Position numbers and translations under genes: made by a program
Part shown: positions 35,521 to 48,072 of the stretch, in pieces
Numbering within the stretch: position 1 is the stretch's first letter
Layout: the number at the start of each line of letters is the position of its first letter
Source of the DNA: Physcomitrium patens
Taxonomy: Eukaryota > Streptophyta > Bryopsida > Funariales > Funariaceae
Assembly (NCBI RefSeq): GCF_000002425.4
Contig: NC_037260.1
Span: 9,969,414-10,033,413, forward strand
DNA length: 64,000 nucleotides
Reading direction: 5' to 3'
The notes under the pieces: generated by a model
The model's input: the letters and a program-made list of their open reading frames with translations, nothing else
Told to the model about the DNA's origin: nothing
Database searches by the model: none

Positions 35521-37290
35521 ATTAGATATTGTAATATCCTTGGGTCTAAACAATGGTCCACCTTGGTTTAAATTTATATGCTTCAGTTATTCATTTACTT
35601 GTTCTTTTTTTACATTGCAAGTGGTCGCAATATTTGCAAAATGTCATATAATTAATTATTGGTAAAAACAGGATTACATTTTATTTGTTGATTTATAGAT
35701 TGTAATAAGAAGCTCAAATACCAACTTCGTAGCTTCAGTCGTATTGTGGATTTTTCAGAAATAATGTCCAAAAACCACAAAGTTGGGAATAAAATAATCA
35801 AATTCCAGTTTGAATTCTTAAAAAAAGTTAAACAGAGTTCATGGTTTCAAATTTTAATGTATATCTTAATTCTATGTCAATTAATGAACTTGGGAAAATA
35901 GCTATATGTAAGTATTGTTGACAAGGAATTTAATTAATAGAAATGATAATGATTTAAGAATTTTAAAAGGCTTTCCTTCATGCTCTTTTACTTATCATGT
36001 ATTTTAGATCATGGTGCTCCTCTATTGCAGTTTATATGGATGAATTACACTCTTAAGCATTTTATTCTATGTAATAAAAATAATAAAAAAAAGAAAAGGA
36101 CAAGAACAGTATACCAAGAATAACTTTTATTTATTCAATGCTTTTGATCCAATTTGAAAGCTTTAAAAATAACTTAGTCCTAAGGCCCCACCCTTGAGCA
36201 TCTTTTGGGTAAGCAACTATTATCTTTAATAATTATGTTTTAAAACAATACTAGGTACACATTTGAGATTACTAGAGTGCAAACACAAGATTTTATATCA
36301 ACGTTTATTAATGAAAGGTGTATCAAAATTTTGTGATTTGCACTTTGGACTTTTAAAACATTCTTTGGAAAAATGGAATACAAATATTATTACACAACTC
36401 AGGCTAATTGAAAAGTATGGTTAGTTCATGAATTATTTTTTAAAATATGTAATACGTGTTTTCTATTATTTGTCAAACTAAAATATTTAACAACGCTTAC
36501 TATTCTCTGAATTTAAATACCTGAGTAATAATAAATTTAATACTCATAAATTTAAAAATCAGGTATTTCAGTAAATAAAATACCTGAGTTCTCTAAATTT
36601 CAAATTTCAGTTTTTTGATGCTTTTGTATGAATACAATAAAGAATCATAAATATTGATTTTCAGTTATTATTATCAACGTCATATCCATGATTCGTTCAA
36701 CCATTAATTTCTAAAACAATAATTATAATCTTCTAATTTTTAATTACATTCATTTATTAGAGGAAGCCAAATATTGCAATTTGTATCCTTTAAGTTTGTC
36801 TGAATGTTATTTCCGTCATGAATAATCACATATTTAGATTATAAAACAAAATAAATGATTATGTGATATTTCATTGAGATTTTTCTTTTCATGAAAAATA
36901 TTATTGGATGGCAAATGGTTTAATTTTGGTGGTGTCGAATTTATTTTTTGGATTGGAATATTTTATAAAGTGATTAAAGAAGTATAAAAAGTTGTTGCAA
37001 AACCTTTTTTTCAAAATAAATGCATCCAATATAAGTTGTATTGATTTTACTAAATATTCTGTTTCTTTGTATTTTGTTTATGAAAGGAAATTTAAATTGA
37101 TTGACAAGTTTAAGCTGTACCGTAAAACTGTTTTTAATTCATGCTTCCTCTTTGTTGTTACATTGTGTTTGTGTGTGTATGCGTGTATGTTTTTGTCCCG
37201 TATGATTTGTACAATCGTGTTTGCGTGTGCATGTGATTCTAGTGTTGGACTCCATTGCACTATGCAATCCATGATGTGGCTACCGTGTGT
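35521..37290. other. AT-rich intergenic DNA
   Basis: No gene or transposon domain. The frame at 36992-37303 has no recognisable domain. Confidence 0.5.
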
Positions 37291-38450
37291 CGTTGTGCGA
37301 TGAGCTCTTCTCTCTTCTCTGTCATCGCCGACACAGCGAAGTACTCACGACCATGTGCACCTTCCAGCCTTAATTGATGCTATTAATTTTGATGGAGAAT
37401 AGGGGCACTTTTATCACCATGAGCTGCAGCTCTATGTATGTCCTCATCGACCAGGAGAGGGGAAGCAGCAGCCTGGGTTACACCACATTCATCGCTGGAT
37501 GCACAGGGCTCCCGAATTCCAATGCAGTTGTAGCAGCAGGTGTTGGAATTGTAGCAGTACAGGATGTGGACTATCTTGTGCGTGGCCGAGCATTTTCTTG
37601 TGCAGCAGCAGAGCTGCTGCTGCTGCTGTTATTTAAGCCGTTGAAGTTGTTGTTGCGGCCATTGGTTCCTGTCAGCTGACCATCCCATTGTACAAACCAC
37701 AATGCTTCACTAGCTTGAATGTTAGCATGTGCTGTGGCTTCAGAGGGAGCTGCTTCCAGCTGCCAAAGGATGCAGCGTAACCAGTGAGGTAACTTGTGCA
37801 ACCAAGCGCTCTTGTTTTCCAATCACGAACAGTCAAAGCTTGGCTCTCACCAGATCCCATTCCAACGCAGCAGCAGCTGGCACGTTGAATTCGCAGTTCA
37901 AACGCATCGCCTGCTTCTCAGGTGGAGCACCGGAAGCAGAGAAACTAAACCTTTGATCTCCAATGAATCTCACAAATTCTTCCAACAAAGGGTTAGAATG
38001 TTATCATATCAATAGAAACCTGCAAGTTGAATTTATGCGTGACCGTGAGTGTGTTCCAGGCTTTTCAACACCGAAGTCGCAGGGAGTAATTTCGATGAAA
38101 GCTTTATCAGTGTGAAGCAGGTTTAATCAGCGGTACGGAGAGGGGCTTACGCCAGAAGTCTCGTCCGTGCACTGTCCGTCGACGACGACGGCTTTAAACA
38201 TGGCCATCATAGATCTCTCTGCACCACACTCTGGTCTCCTACATAGCAGCCGCCCCCGCCATCTCCACAGAAATTCACTCTCCCCTTCAGCCGCCTTCAT
38301 GATCATGCACTAGCTTTGCGCTTCGACCACTACCGTCTTTTTTCTTTTTTCTTTTTCTTTTCCAATTTCACACCCCTATGATTTTAATTTCGGAACATTT
38401 TTCTCCTTCGTCTGAGTTGTCTCAAGCCTGAAAGTTTATCTAGCCTCCAT
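37291..38450. other. Unresolved GC-rich stretch, possibly worn coding sequence on the - strand
   Basis: Base composition is gene-like. On the - strand, short exon-like pieces appear: MMAMFKAVVVDGQCTDETSG ending at a possible donor near 38150 (start about 38210), VRFIGDQRFSFSASGAPPEK at about 37965-37900 continuing to LEWDLVRAKL, and a serine/alanine-rich stretch at 37590-37630. They do not join into one frame and I recognise no family. A self-complementary GCAGCAGCAG/CTGCTGCTGC stretch lies at about 37600-37627. Could be a decayed gene, or chance. Confidence 0.3.
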
Positions 38451-38968
38451 TTAGTTTGTGAGTGATCATCGCGGTCATACTTTCAGATGTGCCGAACGTC
38501 TCCCCGTGTACTTCTGGAGGTTTTCAAGGCTGCGTGTGATTGCATTAGCAACTCGTACTGCCCAGCTGAGGTTGATAGATTCATCTTCACTTTGTATCAC
38601 TCGTTTCTTGAATCAAGAGCATGTTTCCTCGGGACTGCTGAACCTGGCTCCCGCAGTTAGCAATGTTGCGTGATTCCCATGTATGATTTTACGTTAGATG
38701 ATTGATTCTTCTCGCATGTGTTTTAACGCTTTACACTTGGAAGTTTCAGTAGAGCTGCCGACTTACAATCCAGTTTGAGAGGTTAGACCACCTAACATCT
38801 CATAGAAGTGTCTGGTCTTCGAGTCTTCCTACCTCGCTGTGTATCTTTGTAGTTCTTTTCATGATATGTTTCCCTTAACGACATTGTCTTGACACCCCAA
38901 CTTTGCCCCCCCATTCGAACATCAGCACTGTCGTTTCCGCAACAGATATTGAACACCATAGTGTATCG
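38451..38968 (+). promoter_or_regulatory. Region upstream of the expansin gene
   Basis: Moderate GC, no clear TATA box in a sensible place. The expansin frame is open upstream to another ATG at 38903, but the signal peptide begins at 38969. Confidence 0.3.
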
Positions 38969-39940
38969 ATGGCGAAGATCAACCTCCTGTTCCTACCCGC
39001 GCAATTCGTGTTTTCGATGGCCTTTCTCGTGCAAGATATAGCTGGTTCGGACAGCCACTGCGGGTGGAGTAATGCTCATGCAACCTTCTATGGCGGCCAT
39101 GACGCCCATGGAACCTTGGGTACGAGCCCCGGTTTCTTGACGAATTTTCTCTATTTGTGATCGCAACATGCTCATCTTTAGCTCATCTGTATGAGACCTG
39201 CCCCGACACAAGTGTGACGCATGTTGGTATACGTAGGTGGTTCTTGCGGCTATGGAAACGTCATCGCTCGCGGTTATGGAACCAACACCGTAGCGCTGAG
39301 CTCTGCACTTTACGGCAGCGGACTCTCATGCGGGTCGTGCTTCGAAATCAAGTGCGCAGGGGGAGAAGGTTGCATTCCAGGCAGTGGTGCTGTAACTGTC
39401 ACTGCTACCAATTTTTGCCCACCAAACCCGCACAGACTTCCCAACAATGGAGGCTGGTGCAACATGCCCAGACAACACTTCGATATGGCTCAGCCTGCAT
39501 TTCTGCGCATTGCCCAGTACCGCGTGGGTATTGTGCCTGTACTGTACAGAAGGTACACTACCTTGGTCAAAGCTTTTGATTACTGTAGATTAGCTAGAAA
39601 TGATTCATAATTAAATGGCTTTGACTATTCGTGCAGAGCTGCGTGCAGGAGGAGTGGGGGAATGCACTTCACCATGAATGGGCACAAGTTCCACAACCTT
39701 GTCCTCATTTCAAACGTAGGTGGCGATGGAAATATCCGAGCAGTGAAAATCAGAGGATCAAAGACTGGGTGGCAGCCGATGTGGCGCAACTGGGGTCAGA
39801 ACTGGCAATTCAGCAGTAACTTGTTCGGGCAGAGTCTCTCATTTATGGTCACTACAGGAGATGGCCGCACGGTGACTAGCATGAATGTTGTCCCACCGTT
39901 TTGGAAGTATGGGCAGACTTTTCAAGGGTTGCAGTTCTGA
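38969..39940 (+). CDS. Alpha-expansin (three exons)
   Basis: Expansins are secreted wall proteins that loosen cellulose-matrix contacts without hydrolysis. Exons 38969-39119, 39237-39552 and 39637-39940 join in phase (total 771 bases) to give 256 residues, normal for alpha-expansins. Seen in order: a hydrophobic signal peptide ([19 protein letters not shown]) ending near residue 30; [13 protein letters not shown]; in exon 2 [33 protein letters not shown] and TATNFCPPN with conserved cysteines; the HFD motif in [17 protein letters not shown]; then in exon 3 the carbohydrate-binding domain with [19 protein letters not shown] and [11 protein letters not shown], ending GQTFQGLQF. Start choice: ATG 38969 gives the signal peptide directly. 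Complete, no lesions. Confidence 0.96.
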
Positions 39941-42056
39941 TCGAAATTCGTGATATCTGTGAATTATGAGCTTGAGTGTGTAACTTGAAGCACTTTGTTT
40001 AACATTGGATACATCCATAGGCGGACACCGAAGATATGCATTTCCCATCAGCTCGGTTCTTTGCATATCAGTTGACTTGGCTGCTTTCTAATTGGTGTTC
40101 ATAGACACGAAAGGTAAATTCGATTAGTGGCTTCATACATTAAATTTAAGTGTTCACATTGTTTTGATAGTATTGTATTTCAGAAGTTTACGTTGGTTCG
40201 AGCATTGATATTAAACAGGACCGAAAGATTAGAGATGTAATGATACACTATGAATACCCCGACTCAGGATTTGACTACAACTTAGTATATTTCATTGCAC
40301 GGATGCAAGTCATACTGTTTGCAAAGTTATCATCATAGTCGGAATTGGCCAAGGTCTCCTCGGTTGCACCAGTAATTGAATCCAATTACTGGTTTAGAGC
40401 TTGTAAGTTACGACGTTAAATTCATAAATGGCAATGAAGCATCATAGAGATTCCCATCGAATATTTCATCTCAACCCTTTCGGGTTTCTCTGATGTCCCT
40501 ATTCTTTTTTTAGTCATCTGCTTCAAGCAAAGGGCGAAACATCTTCATCGAAGAGATTATCTTACACAAGAACACTTCCCTTCAATGTACATATCCAGCG
40601 TTTTGATGGAGGAGGTCGCAATTCCCCAAAAAATAATCAGTAGGTGACATATGTAAATGTCAGTACCCCATCGTACCATAAGCTGAACCAGAGTCATCGA
40701 GCAACGGCATAGCGAAGGATGCATAGAAAGAAGACGTTTCCTAGGCGTCTTCTCCCTTGTGATATAGCTTCAGGGAACGGATCCTTTGGCACGGCCTTAA
40801 CCAAGGATCAGATAGAGAAGCAATTCGCACAAAAAAAAAGCATGGTATTAAATACGTGAACCCTTTACGGCGAGAAAATCAACAAGCAGCTGAATACCGA
40901 CAGAAGCAGCCTTGCGGCGGCCCTTGTTGTAACAACTAATTTACTGAGACAAATGACCAAAGTCTACTGCTTGAGGGCCTCGACGAAGCTGAAGACTACT
41001 AGACAACCATCACTACGACCATTCGTGAAAAGAGAATGCAGCAACAACTCAGGTTCCTCAATGACACAGATGAAGTAGACTAGTAAGCCTGTGCATATAT
41101 ATATATATTTTGCGGAAGAGACGAGTTCTTCTGCGGTAGGGTTAGGGTTTACAACACACTGGTGAGGCGAAGACCATGTTCCCCTGTTCCCCTATAATGA
41201 ATGAAAATGCGAAAGAACGAACGAACTTCATCTCTCCAAGCATGGGGCTTTGAAAGAAGCTTCTACGTGGCTTCTATGGTCAGTTGGTTGTGTAGGCATG
41301 GATTAAGAGACATTAAGAATATGCATAGAGGATAAATGGCAAGTAATAATAAAAATAATCCTCACGAAAATATATATGTATATATATATAGCATCTTCGA
41401 ATGACAAAAAAGCACAACCAGATTTCAACGTTCTATATTCTACACACGTAAAAAAATATATATATTTAAACGTAAAATATGGAAATGAACATTGTGTAAA
41501 TAATGAACCAAAATGAACCCACAGTAATAATGATAATGATAATACTGTGTATAATAAAGGGTATTTAAATATTGAATGGTGATTAAATAAGAACAAAGTT
41601 GACCATTTCATTAGTAGTGAACATTGTATAATTGTAATGACGTGGATAATACTAAATCCATGGTGTTTGATTAAAAAATGGCTGAACAGTTGATGTAGAT
41701 TACTTTTTTATTATTATTAGGCTCATGATATCTTCATATTGCAAGAAAATAGGTGTTTTTATTTTTTATTTTTTATTTGTTATGTGTTTTCAATTAAATG
41801 TTTTCAATTAAACGGAGACAGGAGACGAAACGATTCGTCAATGTGTAATATGCCAACCATCAACTTCTAATGTCTTCCTAATTTTTTTCAGTGCTTATTA
41901 TATATAGTATTCACGGAATCAATCATAAAGAAATAATTTTGATACATTTTAAAGTATTTTGATGTTATGTTAGAAAGTAGTAGATAAATACACATCAATT
42001 AATCAATATCAATAGATACTCAACATCATACTTATATATATATATATATATATATA
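39941..42056. other. Intergenic DNA between expansin and EAF6
   Basis: Probably includes the expansin 3' UTR. No gene recognised. Contains a strong hairpin (40368-40393), a telomere-like TAGGGTTAGGGTTTA at 41137-41151, (TA)n near 41097-41108, 41370-41391 and 42033-42056. The frame at 41303-41611 is low-complexity. Confidence 0.5.
40368..40393. repeat. Perfect hairpin, 11-base arms
   Basis: ACCAGTAATTG and CAATTACTGGT flank a 4-base loop (AATC). No T-run follows. It lies about 430 bases after the expansin stop codon. Confidence 0.85.
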
Positions 42057-42245
42057 GGGAATTTTTAAATTTATCCAGGCATTTACTAAATCGACCCACC
42101 CATCCTAACCATCATAATAGTAATAAAAGAAAAAACATCTAGGTTCATTTCTCCACTATTGGATCCAAAACCAATGAAAACCAACCGCATTCATCATCAA
42201 GGGTAGGTCAATTTAGTGAAAACCTGGATCTATTCAACATTCCCC
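42057..42245. mobile_element. MITE-like element with long terminal inverted repeats in a (TA)n tract
   Basis: 189 bases bounded by GGGAAT and ATTCCCC-type ends and flanked on both sides by TA from the surrounding (TA)n. The inverted ends pair over about 40 bases; aligned blocks include ATCCAGG, ACTAAA and GACC (left 42074-42105; right 42206-42235). No coding capacity. The family is not identified: TA flanks would suit Tc1/mariner-type insertion, but the flanking repeat hides the true duplication. Confidence 0.75.
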
Positions 42246-42746
42246 TATACATATATATATATATATATATATATAATATACATGGACCCAATAATTGTTT
42301 GTTAACCTAAAAATGGTTGTGGTGTGAATAATAATAACATCAATGATTGCAAAAAATAATAATTAAATGAAGGATGAAAAATTTAAATAGAGACTAACTT
42401 GCTCATTCACATCCGGATAAGCAAGAAAACATGAAATTTGCCCACTTTTTACCGTTCCATGTTGAGTTAAAATTAATTAATTTACTAGTTAGTGAAGGCT
42501 GCAAGGTCTCGTGAGTTGCTTCACAATATCCGCGTTCATACGGGATCGAATTTGTTCGCGTCGTTTTTAGTTCGAGTCTTAACCACGTTCTCTTCCTGGA
42601 TCCCTAATCTTGCATCTGGGTCGCTTCGTCTCCTGTCTCCGTTTCTGTTCCCAATCGAAATTCCTGCACGTTTTTTCTCGAATCTTGAGGGTTGCATTCC
42701 GCAGACGGAAAAGACTCGAAGAGCCGTTTCCATTGAGCCCAGAATC
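42246..42746 (+). promoter_or_regulatory. Promoter and 5' leader region of EAF6
   Basis: (TA)n at about 42249-42275, then AT-rich DNA to about 42480, then a GC-richer stretch that is probably the transcribed leader. An in-frame open stretch extends upstream of the chosen ATG but lacks conservation features. Confidence 0.35.
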
Positions 42747-44601
42747 ATGTCAGGGCAACGCGTGATGAGCAATCCGCACCATACCCTAAGTCTCCTCAAT
42801 CAACGAAAGGAGCAGCTTCAGGAAGAGCTTCGCACGGTTGAAAAGCAGGTATGGGGTTTGTCACCTTCGCACATGCTGTGCTTGAAATATGTATGTCTAG
42901 TGCTCATGTGGAGGATTGCAGCTCTTATTTTTGCGAACCAGTGATTGAGAGTGGTTCATTTCATCTGTTTATGCAGAGAGCGTTGGGCACTGCATGTGTC
43001 TCATATGTGCAGTGACACGACCTGCGTTACCTTTATTACGCTCGTTGATTAACTTGACTTGTAATTAATAGTTGGACGATGATTGACAATACAGATGAAT
43101 TTTACTTGTGATTTGTAGTTGTACGATTTGGAGACCACATACCTGCACGATTCGAGCCAATGCGGCAATGTGCTGAAAGGCTTCGAGGGTTTTCTTTCAT
43201 CTATGAAAGGGTCTGGCAAGTAAGTGGATTCTCTGGATGTTACGTGTAGCACTCTAGATAATTGTGATCTGTTAGAGGTGTGAAACTCGACAATGCTTTG
43301 AACAGTAACTTGTCGAGAATTTCAAGCTACATCTACTGATTTGCAAAAGTTAGGATTAGTCGATTTTTCATTTGAAGAGATTGGGAGTGTCGTACTCTAT
43401 GCTTCTCATGTCTCTTTAATTTAACCACTTTTGTACGGTATGAACTCATCCCTACTTATCGTCTCCGGTAGGTTTGTGATCACGGGTCATAGTGGTTGTT
43501 TTTCATAAAGTCTGTATTTTTAACAGTCCTCAGTTCGGTGATGATGGATCATAGCTGACATAAGCCTCTCGGTTCCGCACATATTGTTTGTAAGCCTGAA
43601 ACGGCCGCGAAAATTTCAACCTGAAGATCGCCTTTTCTCTCTATCGTCCGTGACTTCGCCGGTGGTAATTACTTCAAATCTTTTGTTAATTAATCAGTTG
43701 TGTTTTGAAAGACAAGTAGAACTGTTGACGCAAATATATTTTGTGTGCTAGTTGTGCAATATTTTTAAATCCTGCAATCTTTTTCAGAGTTTGTTAGTTT
43801 TGCTAACCGACATACTCTCTTCCACCTCTGTCTATGTTGTGGATGGCAGGTAGTGTTGAGCTGGAAAAGAAACTGACTATTTTTAGTCTTACGATGTGGA
43901 TTAGATTACTGTCTCCTGCAGTTCTATGCGGTTCATTACACCTCTACTGGAAAGTGTCAGAAGCCCAGTGTCACATTTTGGTTTTTAACCTGCTTTTGGT
44001 TTTCTTATGATCTAGGTGGAGGAGTTATCTGGAGGAGGGCGTGATGCAGGTATACTATCAGAACTTGGTCCTGACTCGTCTTTCAGTTGGTGTGAATGTC
44101 TAGGATGACTACCTAGACAGATGCATCAATTGTTCCTCGTTTTATCTTTGATATCACATGTCTTTGTAGATGGAAAGCTCGACAGCGGCGGTCCTGGGCG
44201 CAGCAAGTCAAACGGGTTATTTGTAAATGGACCGTAAGTGCATATCGCTTTAAATAGTTTGAAATAGCTTTGTGGAAGTACCTCCGTGTTCACGTTTTTA
44301 AACCTAGTGGGAGAGCATTTTGTAGATTTTTCTTGTGGTTCGCATGAATACTTTGCATTGCTTGCCAAATCACCCTTATCAGTTGGTCATCTAGTCTTGG
44401 TTCTGCAGCAGATACTTGTGTTTTCACCACAGGTTCACTTTGAACTATGTTGGTTTTCATGTCCTTACAATCGTTTTTTCATCGTTCTGCAGCGGAAAGC
44501 AGAAGCGTGGCCGAACTGGACCGAGAGAAGGCAAGCGAATTAAGCAAGTCACTGATCATGGGCAAGATGAAGAGGATGAAGTTGACGGTTTCCTTAAATA
44601 G
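42747..44601 (+). CDS. EAF6: EAF6 / MEAF6-like subunit of NuA4-type histone acetyltransferase (six exons)
   Basis: EAF6 is a small nuclear subunit of NuA4 acetyltransferase complexes that binds through a coiled coil. Exons 42747-42848, 43119-43219, 43595-43664, 44016-44049, 44170-44233 and 44493-44601 total 480 bases in phase, giving 159 residues. Seen: MSGQRVMSNPHHTLSLLNQR, a heptad-like helix (KEQLQEELRTVEKQ), the hallmark LYDLETTYLHDSSQCGNVLK and GFEGFLSSMK in exon 2, FQPEDRLFSLSSVTSP in exon 3, a Gly/Ser linker, and a basic then acidic tail (KQKRGRTGPREGKRIK, DEEDEVDGFLK). All junctions have GT and AG. In exon 3 two donors three bases apart are possible; I took the GTAATT donor. Complete, no lesions. 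Confidence 0.95.
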
Positions 44602-44642
44602 TACTGCTCAAATGACTTTGTGTTATAGCACTGAATGTAGAA

Positions 44643-44687
<45 letters not shown>

Positions 44688-46540
44688 TTTAGAGTTAGCT
44701 CACTTCATTACTCGAAACCATACGCATCTTCGACATGTTTACTTTAAAGGGAAGATCTTGTATTTTGATTTGGGAGGGCACTGAAGGTTCATTCATCTAG
44801 TTGAAAATAGTGAACGGAGTGGCTCAAGAACAAAGATTTTGGTCATCGTTCGCAAGATATGTAAATCTTTTTTGTTCACTGAAGTGAGCAAACGCTCTGT
44901 TGTATATTGTTGAAATTGCATAATCTGCACATATTGTGGACCAAACCGAGTTGAGGTCTCTCCTCAATTGTCATTCTCTATCACTTTCAAGTCGGTGTTC
45001 AAAGTTTGTAGTCATAGTTCGGTTTCAATATGACCTGCAGCAACTTTCTACCCTATGATCTGCTTCACGATACATGACATTGAGTTTCAGAATCTTAAGT
45101 CAATGAGGAGAGCCTTTAATGCTTACAAGCTTGAAGCGTTGCCGTATGTTCACCGAAACCTCGCTAAATGTAATAAGCATTCAAACGAAGGACTGCGTCT
45201 GTTTGTGGAGGAATTGTGCGCAGGAAATGCAGAAACTAATTAACGATGATATGGACCAAGTCGTCTAGAAATGCAACATGGTCCCTGTTTACGAACTCCT
45301 CCGCACGTAGACTATGACCCTTGTCAACGATCTAGCAAGTGCCTTGTGACCCTAGATCCTGACTGGGTCAATCTCATGCTCTTGCACGTTTCCTAGCGTT
45401 TGCTCAGATAATTCTTGTGGTCGTGCTGTTTGTGTACCTTATGCTGTTCGCATCATAGACCTTGCGCAACCAAATCCTTGCATTGGCAGATGTGCTCTAA
45501 AAGTAAAAAGAAAAAAGAAAAAAGAGAGAGAATAATCATGTCTCGTAATTTCTTGGAGTGGAAGGCGAAGGTAACTTTTTGTGCTATCTGAATAAAGCTT
45601 TAATCACCAGCAGGACATCAGCAAAATGTACATCGTGTGTCACTTATTCTCTTGATTTAGCTGGCCGGAGTTGGAATTCTTTGGCGAATCGAAACAAAAC
45701 CCCCAACCGCAGCATTGATAGTTCCACTTTGGATGTGTTCAAGAGCGTGTGTTGATTGATTGCCTGGCATAGAGATCCAGTTTCCAAGGTTCCATCAATC
45801 TCTGTACGTTTTTATTTTTATTTTTATGACGGAGGCGAGACATCGATGCAGCGAAGTCCACCGCTCAAGCTAATAAGACTGCATGCCGGAATAGAAATTG
45901 AAAGGGCACCTACAGCGGCAAGTCCGGCTTACCCCTCGAAATCAACTACCAGTAATCTTCCTCCCTGTACTTCATCCGCTTCCAAATAATTGAATTGCAC
46001 ACAAATGATTTCATGGTGATTAGAAGCGCTGCTCGCAGAAACTAATTCGAAGGACTCGTTACTGCATGTGGTTCGATTTCGATCCACTGTCTGTAATGGC
46101 ATAGTGCCGTCGTCACCCAGGTTTCCCGACAGATAATTCCCAATGCAACTACCAAACAGGCCCACTCCGAAACCAACTCGCCTGCCGTCTCGACATTCAG
46201 GTCCGTCGTAGCGATATCATCGCCATCGCACAAAATCGAAACCCTAATTCACCAAGCTTCCGTAAAATTTCGGCGGTAGATGAGGTTTGCAAAGCAAGGA
46301 GTCCGGCAACAAGAAATATCCATAGCCCGCAGTGTGAAGAGGGTTTTTACACTGCCAGCTCAACATAAGCCATGCAAACCATATTGAAGCAACGTCATAT
46401 AATATTCTACCCTGTAGTTGGTAAGCTCAAACAATATGCTAACAAGTTTGATATTACATTCAATATCATATACAATGGCATCTTGCCTAATTAATATTTT
46501 TTAATTAATATTCCTTTCTTGCTTGGTAGATAATATTAGT
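44602..46540. other. Low-copy intergenic DNA
   Basis: Starts with the probable EAF6 3' UTR, including (TA)n at about 44646-44685 only 45 bases after the stop codon. The frame 45055-45243 and others have no recognisable domain. A telo-box (AAACCCTAA) at about 46240-46250, with moderately GC-rich open sequence on the - strand at 45929-46233, could mark the start of a - strand gene, but I could not assemble one. Confidence 0.4.
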
Positions 46541-46555
46541 TAGAACCAAGATTAT

Positions 46556-46559
<4 letters not shown>

Positions 46560-46592
<33 letters not shown>
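46560..46592. repeat. (TA)n microsatellite
   Basis: Uninterrupted TA dinucleotide run following AT-rich DNA. Confidence 0.9.
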
Positions 46593-46594
<2 letters not shown>

Positions 46595-46672
46595 TTAATA
46601 ATAATAAATAAATAAAATTTCATAAATTAAGTCAAGAATGAATTTTTAATTTAGTGATTTAAGCAGTGCAAG

Positions 46673-46815
46673 GTTGCATTAGTGCCAACAATAAGCCCTT
46701 TTTTTTTTACATTGGCTCTTTTTTTACATTGAAACTTGAAGCTTGTCTTTGTGTTGCATTAGTGCCAACAATAAATAAAGAGACAAGTCCAATGGAAAGG
46801 CAAGCTTCAAGTTTC
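46673..46815. repeat. Interleaved direct and inverted repeats
   Basis: A 22-base unit (GTTGCATTAGTGCC... to ACAATAA) occurs at 46673-46694 and 46753-46774. Between and after them GAAACTTGAAGCTTG (46731-46745) and its inverse CAAGCTTCAAGTTTC (46801-46815) form an inverted pair. T-tracts lie in between. Confidence 0.85.
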
Positions 46816-47677
46816 CAATTCTTTGTTGAGAACAACATTAACAAATCTCATTGGTCAACTTGGAGACTTGGCAATGTGCCATGAGAATAGAAACCATATC
46901 AACAAATCTTACTTGGTGCTTGAATGACCCTCATGATCATTAATTCAAACTCAATAGCTCTTTAGTTGCCTAAGCTTTCCAATTCCAATCAAAAAATCCT
47001 GCAAGTCCTTTATTTTTCCATCAAGATCTTATTGAAACTTTGCTTATAAATCCTTTGTGGGCCATTGTTTCTTTACTTGTGTTATTGTTTCATATCCTTC
47101 TTGTAGTTTGTTACGCCCTTCATAGCTACAATTATTGAGGAAGTTTGGATTGATTCAATAAATTATAGAGGTGTAACTCTATGATTTCATATAAATAAAT
47201 CATAGAGATATAATACATAAAATTAAGATGATTCTAGATAAATAAATAAATAATTGTGAACACTTTATGAAATTTCCATCTATTGAGGCTGTAAAATAGG
47301 TGAGATATCACTATAAATATAAAAAAATAAAAATAAAAAATAAACTATAATTATTCATATTTAATTTTGCAATTTTCTTGACTTAATTATATAATTAAAC
47401 TTTAATTATTAATTAAAATATAATTATTCATATTCAATTAGTCAAGAAATCAAGTTAAAATTTAAACTTGATTTCTTGACTTAATTATGTAGTTAATATT
47501 TTAATTACGTAATTAAAATTTTATGATTTTCTTGACTTCATTGCAATTATATATGGTTTTTGTTATTCCATCAATTATGGTATTTTTACATAGATTGTAT
47601 AATTTTTAACTAATTATATTATTTTTTATATTCTAATATAAATTTAAGAAGCATGGTGACAAATTTATGTAAAAATG

Positions 47678-47724
<47 letters not shown>

Positions 47725-48032
47725 GTATACATTTCAATCTAAACTGAAACAATTTTTGAAACTTTGATGATATGAAATTTTAGGTTCTTTAAATTTGTAT
47801 TTTTTAATATATATATATATATATATTTATATATATTGATAAAGTTAATTACCTTTAAACATTACATTCTAATAATTTAGTATTTGATATGTAAATATTT
47901 CAAAAAAAAAATAATAATAATTCACAATATATTTAAAAATTTCTTTTAAGATTATCAAAAATATTTAGATAAATTTAAATGTAACTCTAGTAGATTAATA
48001 TTTGGTACTTAAATAAAGTTACAACAAGTTTA

Positions 48033-48072
<40 letters not shown>

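Noticed and set aside
37571..37822. Serine/alanine-rich 83-codon frame on the - strand
   Set aside because: The low-complexity part comes from a self-complementary GCA/TGC repeat; no known domain and no joining exons.
41137..41151. Telomere-like TAGGGTTAGGGTTTA, possible interstitial telomere
   Set aside because: Only two units; more likely a telo-box-type motif or chance.
45055..45243. 62-codon open frame after EAF6
   Set aside because: No domain, no good start context and no splice partners; left as intergenic.
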